Shown: positions 62,819-64,000 of the stretch, piece after piece
Layout of the letters: each line of letters begins with the position of its first letter
Position numbering within the stretch: position 1 is the first letter of the stretch
Assembly (NCBI GenBank): GCA_964524185.1
Contig: CAZGCI010000005.1
Span: forward strand, 1 to 64,000
Source of the DNA: Thiohalocapsa sp964524185
GTDB taxonomy: Bacteria > Pseudomonadota > Gammaproteobacteria > Chromatiales > Chromatiaceae
Direction of reading: 5' to 3'
Length of the DNA: 64,000 bases
Notes under the pieces: generated by a model
The model's input: the letters and a program-made list of their open reading frames with translations, nothing else
Told to the model about the DNA's origin: nothing
The model's database searches: none
Translations under genes and position numbers: made by a program

Positions 62819-64000
62819 GTGGCCCCAACGCAGCTTCTGCTGTTCGTCGTCCTATTGCTGCCTCTCGTGTTGCGGGCGGCCGAGCAGAGTGAGGCGCCCG
62901 TGGTGCTGCTCCCGCAGCAGGCACTGAGCGCCGAGCAGGTCGCGGTGATCGTCAACGACCTCGACCCGCTCAGCCGGCGGATCGGGCGCTATTACGCAGC
63001 CAAACGCGGCATTCCGGCGCAGAACCTGATTCACGTCCGGTTCCCGCCGGAGCGGGCGATCCTCTCGGTGGAGGCGTTCACCGCGATCCACGCCGAGGTC
63101 ACGGCCCAGACGCCGGAGCCCGTTCAAGCCTATGCGCTGACCTGGGCCGCGCCATACCGGGTCGGCTGCATGTCAATCACCACCGCCTTTGCGGCCGGCT
63201 ACGACGACGCGTTCTGCGCCAGCGGCTGTCAACCGACCCGCTCGAGTCCCTACTTTGCCGCCGACAGCGATCGGCCGCACGCGGATCACGGCTGGCGTCC
63301 GGCCATGGCCTTAGCGGGCGCGGATTTTGCCGCCGTGAAGGCGCTCATCGACCGCGGCATCGCCGCCGATGCGACCCGCCCCAGCGGCACCGGCTATCTC
63401 GTGAACACCAGCGACAAGGCCCGCAGCGTCCGCGGGCAGGACTTCGAGCGGGCGGAACAGGTGCTCGGCAGCGCCATCCGGCTGGCGCGCATCGACGCCG
63501 ACGCCATCGAGCACAAGTCCGATGTGCTGTTCTACTTCACCGGCCTGGCCCGGGTGCCCAAGCTCCACACCAACCGCTTCCTCCCCGGCGCTGCAGCCGA
63601 CCATCTGACCTCCGCCGGCGGGCGGTTGCTCGGCAGCCGACAGATGAGCAGCCTGGAGTGGCTGCAGGCCGGCGCCACCGGCAGCTATGGCGCGGTGGTC
63701 GAGCCCTGCAACATGCCGCCCAAGTTCCCATCGCCAACCGTGCTGATGGCGGCCTACGTCAGCGGCGCGACGCTGATCGAGGCCTATTGGAAGAGCGTGC
63801 GCATGCCAGGGCAGGGCATCTTCATCGGCGAGCCGCTCGCGCGCCCCTTCGCCGGCCATACCCTGCGCCAACAGGGCGGGCAATGGCAGCTGACCACGCA
63901 CGCACTGCGTCCCGGTAACTACGAGCTACAGGCGGCAGAAAGCCCCCTCGGCCCCTATCGACGCCTTCGCGAGATCCGCAAGCTCGGCTTCGACCCGCTC
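62819..64000 (+). CDS. TIGR03790-like secreted protein (3' end outside window)
   Basis: The frame is open from upstream to the window edge. From the GTG at 62819 a signal peptide reads MAPTQLLLFVVLLLPLVLRA and is cleaved near AEQSEAP. The mature protein opens VVLLPQQALSAEQVAVIVND, then RIGRYYAAKRGIPAQNLIHV, a segment I associate with the TIGR03790 family of exported proteins of unknown function. It also contains CMSITTAFAAGYDDAFC, SPYFAADSD and VEPCNMPPKFPSP with conserved Cys and Asp residues. The start is uncertain; no ribosome site is evident for GTG 62819. Confidence 0.7.
   Translation, partial: MAPTQLLLFVVLLLPLVLRAAEQSEAPVVLLPQQALSAEQVAVIVNDLDPLSRRIGRYYAAKRGIPAQNLIHVRFPPERAILSVEAFTAIHAEVTAQTPEPVQAYALTWAAPYRVGCMSITTAFAAGYDDAFCASGCQPTRSSPYFAADSDRPHADHGWRPAMALAGADFAAVKALIDRGIAADATRPSGTGYLVNTSDKARSVRGQDFERAEQVLGSAIRLARIDADAIEHKSDVLFYFTGLARVPKLHTNRFLPGAAADHLTSAGGRLLGSRQMSSLEWLQAGATGSYGAVVEPCNMPPKFPSPTVLMAAYVSGATLIEAYWKSVRMPGQGIFIGEPLARPFAGHTLRQQGGQWQLTTHALRPGNYELQAAESPLGPYRRLREIRKLGFDPL

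Noticed and set aside
62563..62892. A 109-codon frame before the TIGR03790-like gene
   Set aside because: Overlaps the signal peptide of the real gene in another frame; Pro/Arg-rich random composition.

Overview
The window is chromosomal DNA from a GC-rich gammaproteobacterium. The operons rpsP-rimM-trmD-rplS and pyrG/eno-ftsB-ispD-ispF-truD are in the usual gammaproteobacterial order. A Gly/Tyr-rich secreted protein that looks like a sulfur globule protein points to a sulfur-oxidising lineage, most likely Chromatiales; that placement is an inference. FNR, a NarX/NarL-type two-component pair and an NhaD-type antiporter suggest life with changing oxygen or nitrate and with sodium or alkaline stress.

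Layout. 0-1.7 kb: thiC (3' end outside the window) under a TPP riboswitch. 1.9-13.8 kb: Ala-rich coiled lipoprotein, LOG-family protein, malate synthase G, an orphan ATP-grasp enzyme, a glycine-zipper lipoprotein, a NarX-like kinase with its NarL-like regulator, a rhodanese, an NDUFA9-like protein, an SDR protein without its catalytic tyrosine, and an HPF-like protein. 13.8-14.6 kb: gene-free, ending in a strong intrinsic terminator just before an endonuclease VIII-like gene. 15.5-18.8 kb: membrane protein, EamA transporter and two uncharacterised proteins. 18.9-26.6 kb: a B12-related block (metH, Cys-rich small-domain protein, cobQ) interrupted at 23.4-24.9 kb by debris: a Uma2 fragment, an AbrB-type antitoxin overlapping a beheaded MazF/PemK toxin, a ParE-like tail, a reverse-transcriptase tail and an intact Uma2. 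26.7-31.0 kb: dnaQ, nhaD, fnr with an FNR-like box, sulfur globule protein. 31.3-37.4 kb: pyrG to truD. 37.5-44.5 kb: DUF502, a DnaA-box-like gap, tadA, guaA, guaB, xseA. 44.8-47.4 kb: circularly permuted ATP-grasp plus alpha-E protein. 47.6-51.3 kb: rpsP operon and sbcB, followed by another Uma2 fragment. 51.6-57.9 kb: RND pump with adaptor, lipoprotein, TelA. 58.5-64 kb: lpdA, AhpD-like protein, a repeat-built coiled-coil membrane protein, a 98-bp tandem palindromic array and the start of a TIGR03790-like secreted protein.

Most of the window is ordinary housekeeping. The unusual content is in the gaps: a three-member TA-flanked MITE-like family in which the third copy is an inverted internal-deletion derivative, a 98-bp tandem palindrome array, two intrinsic terminators with no gene to serve (candidate small RNAs), and the toxin/RT/Uma2 remnant cluster. 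I saw no rRNA, no tRNA and no CRISPR array.
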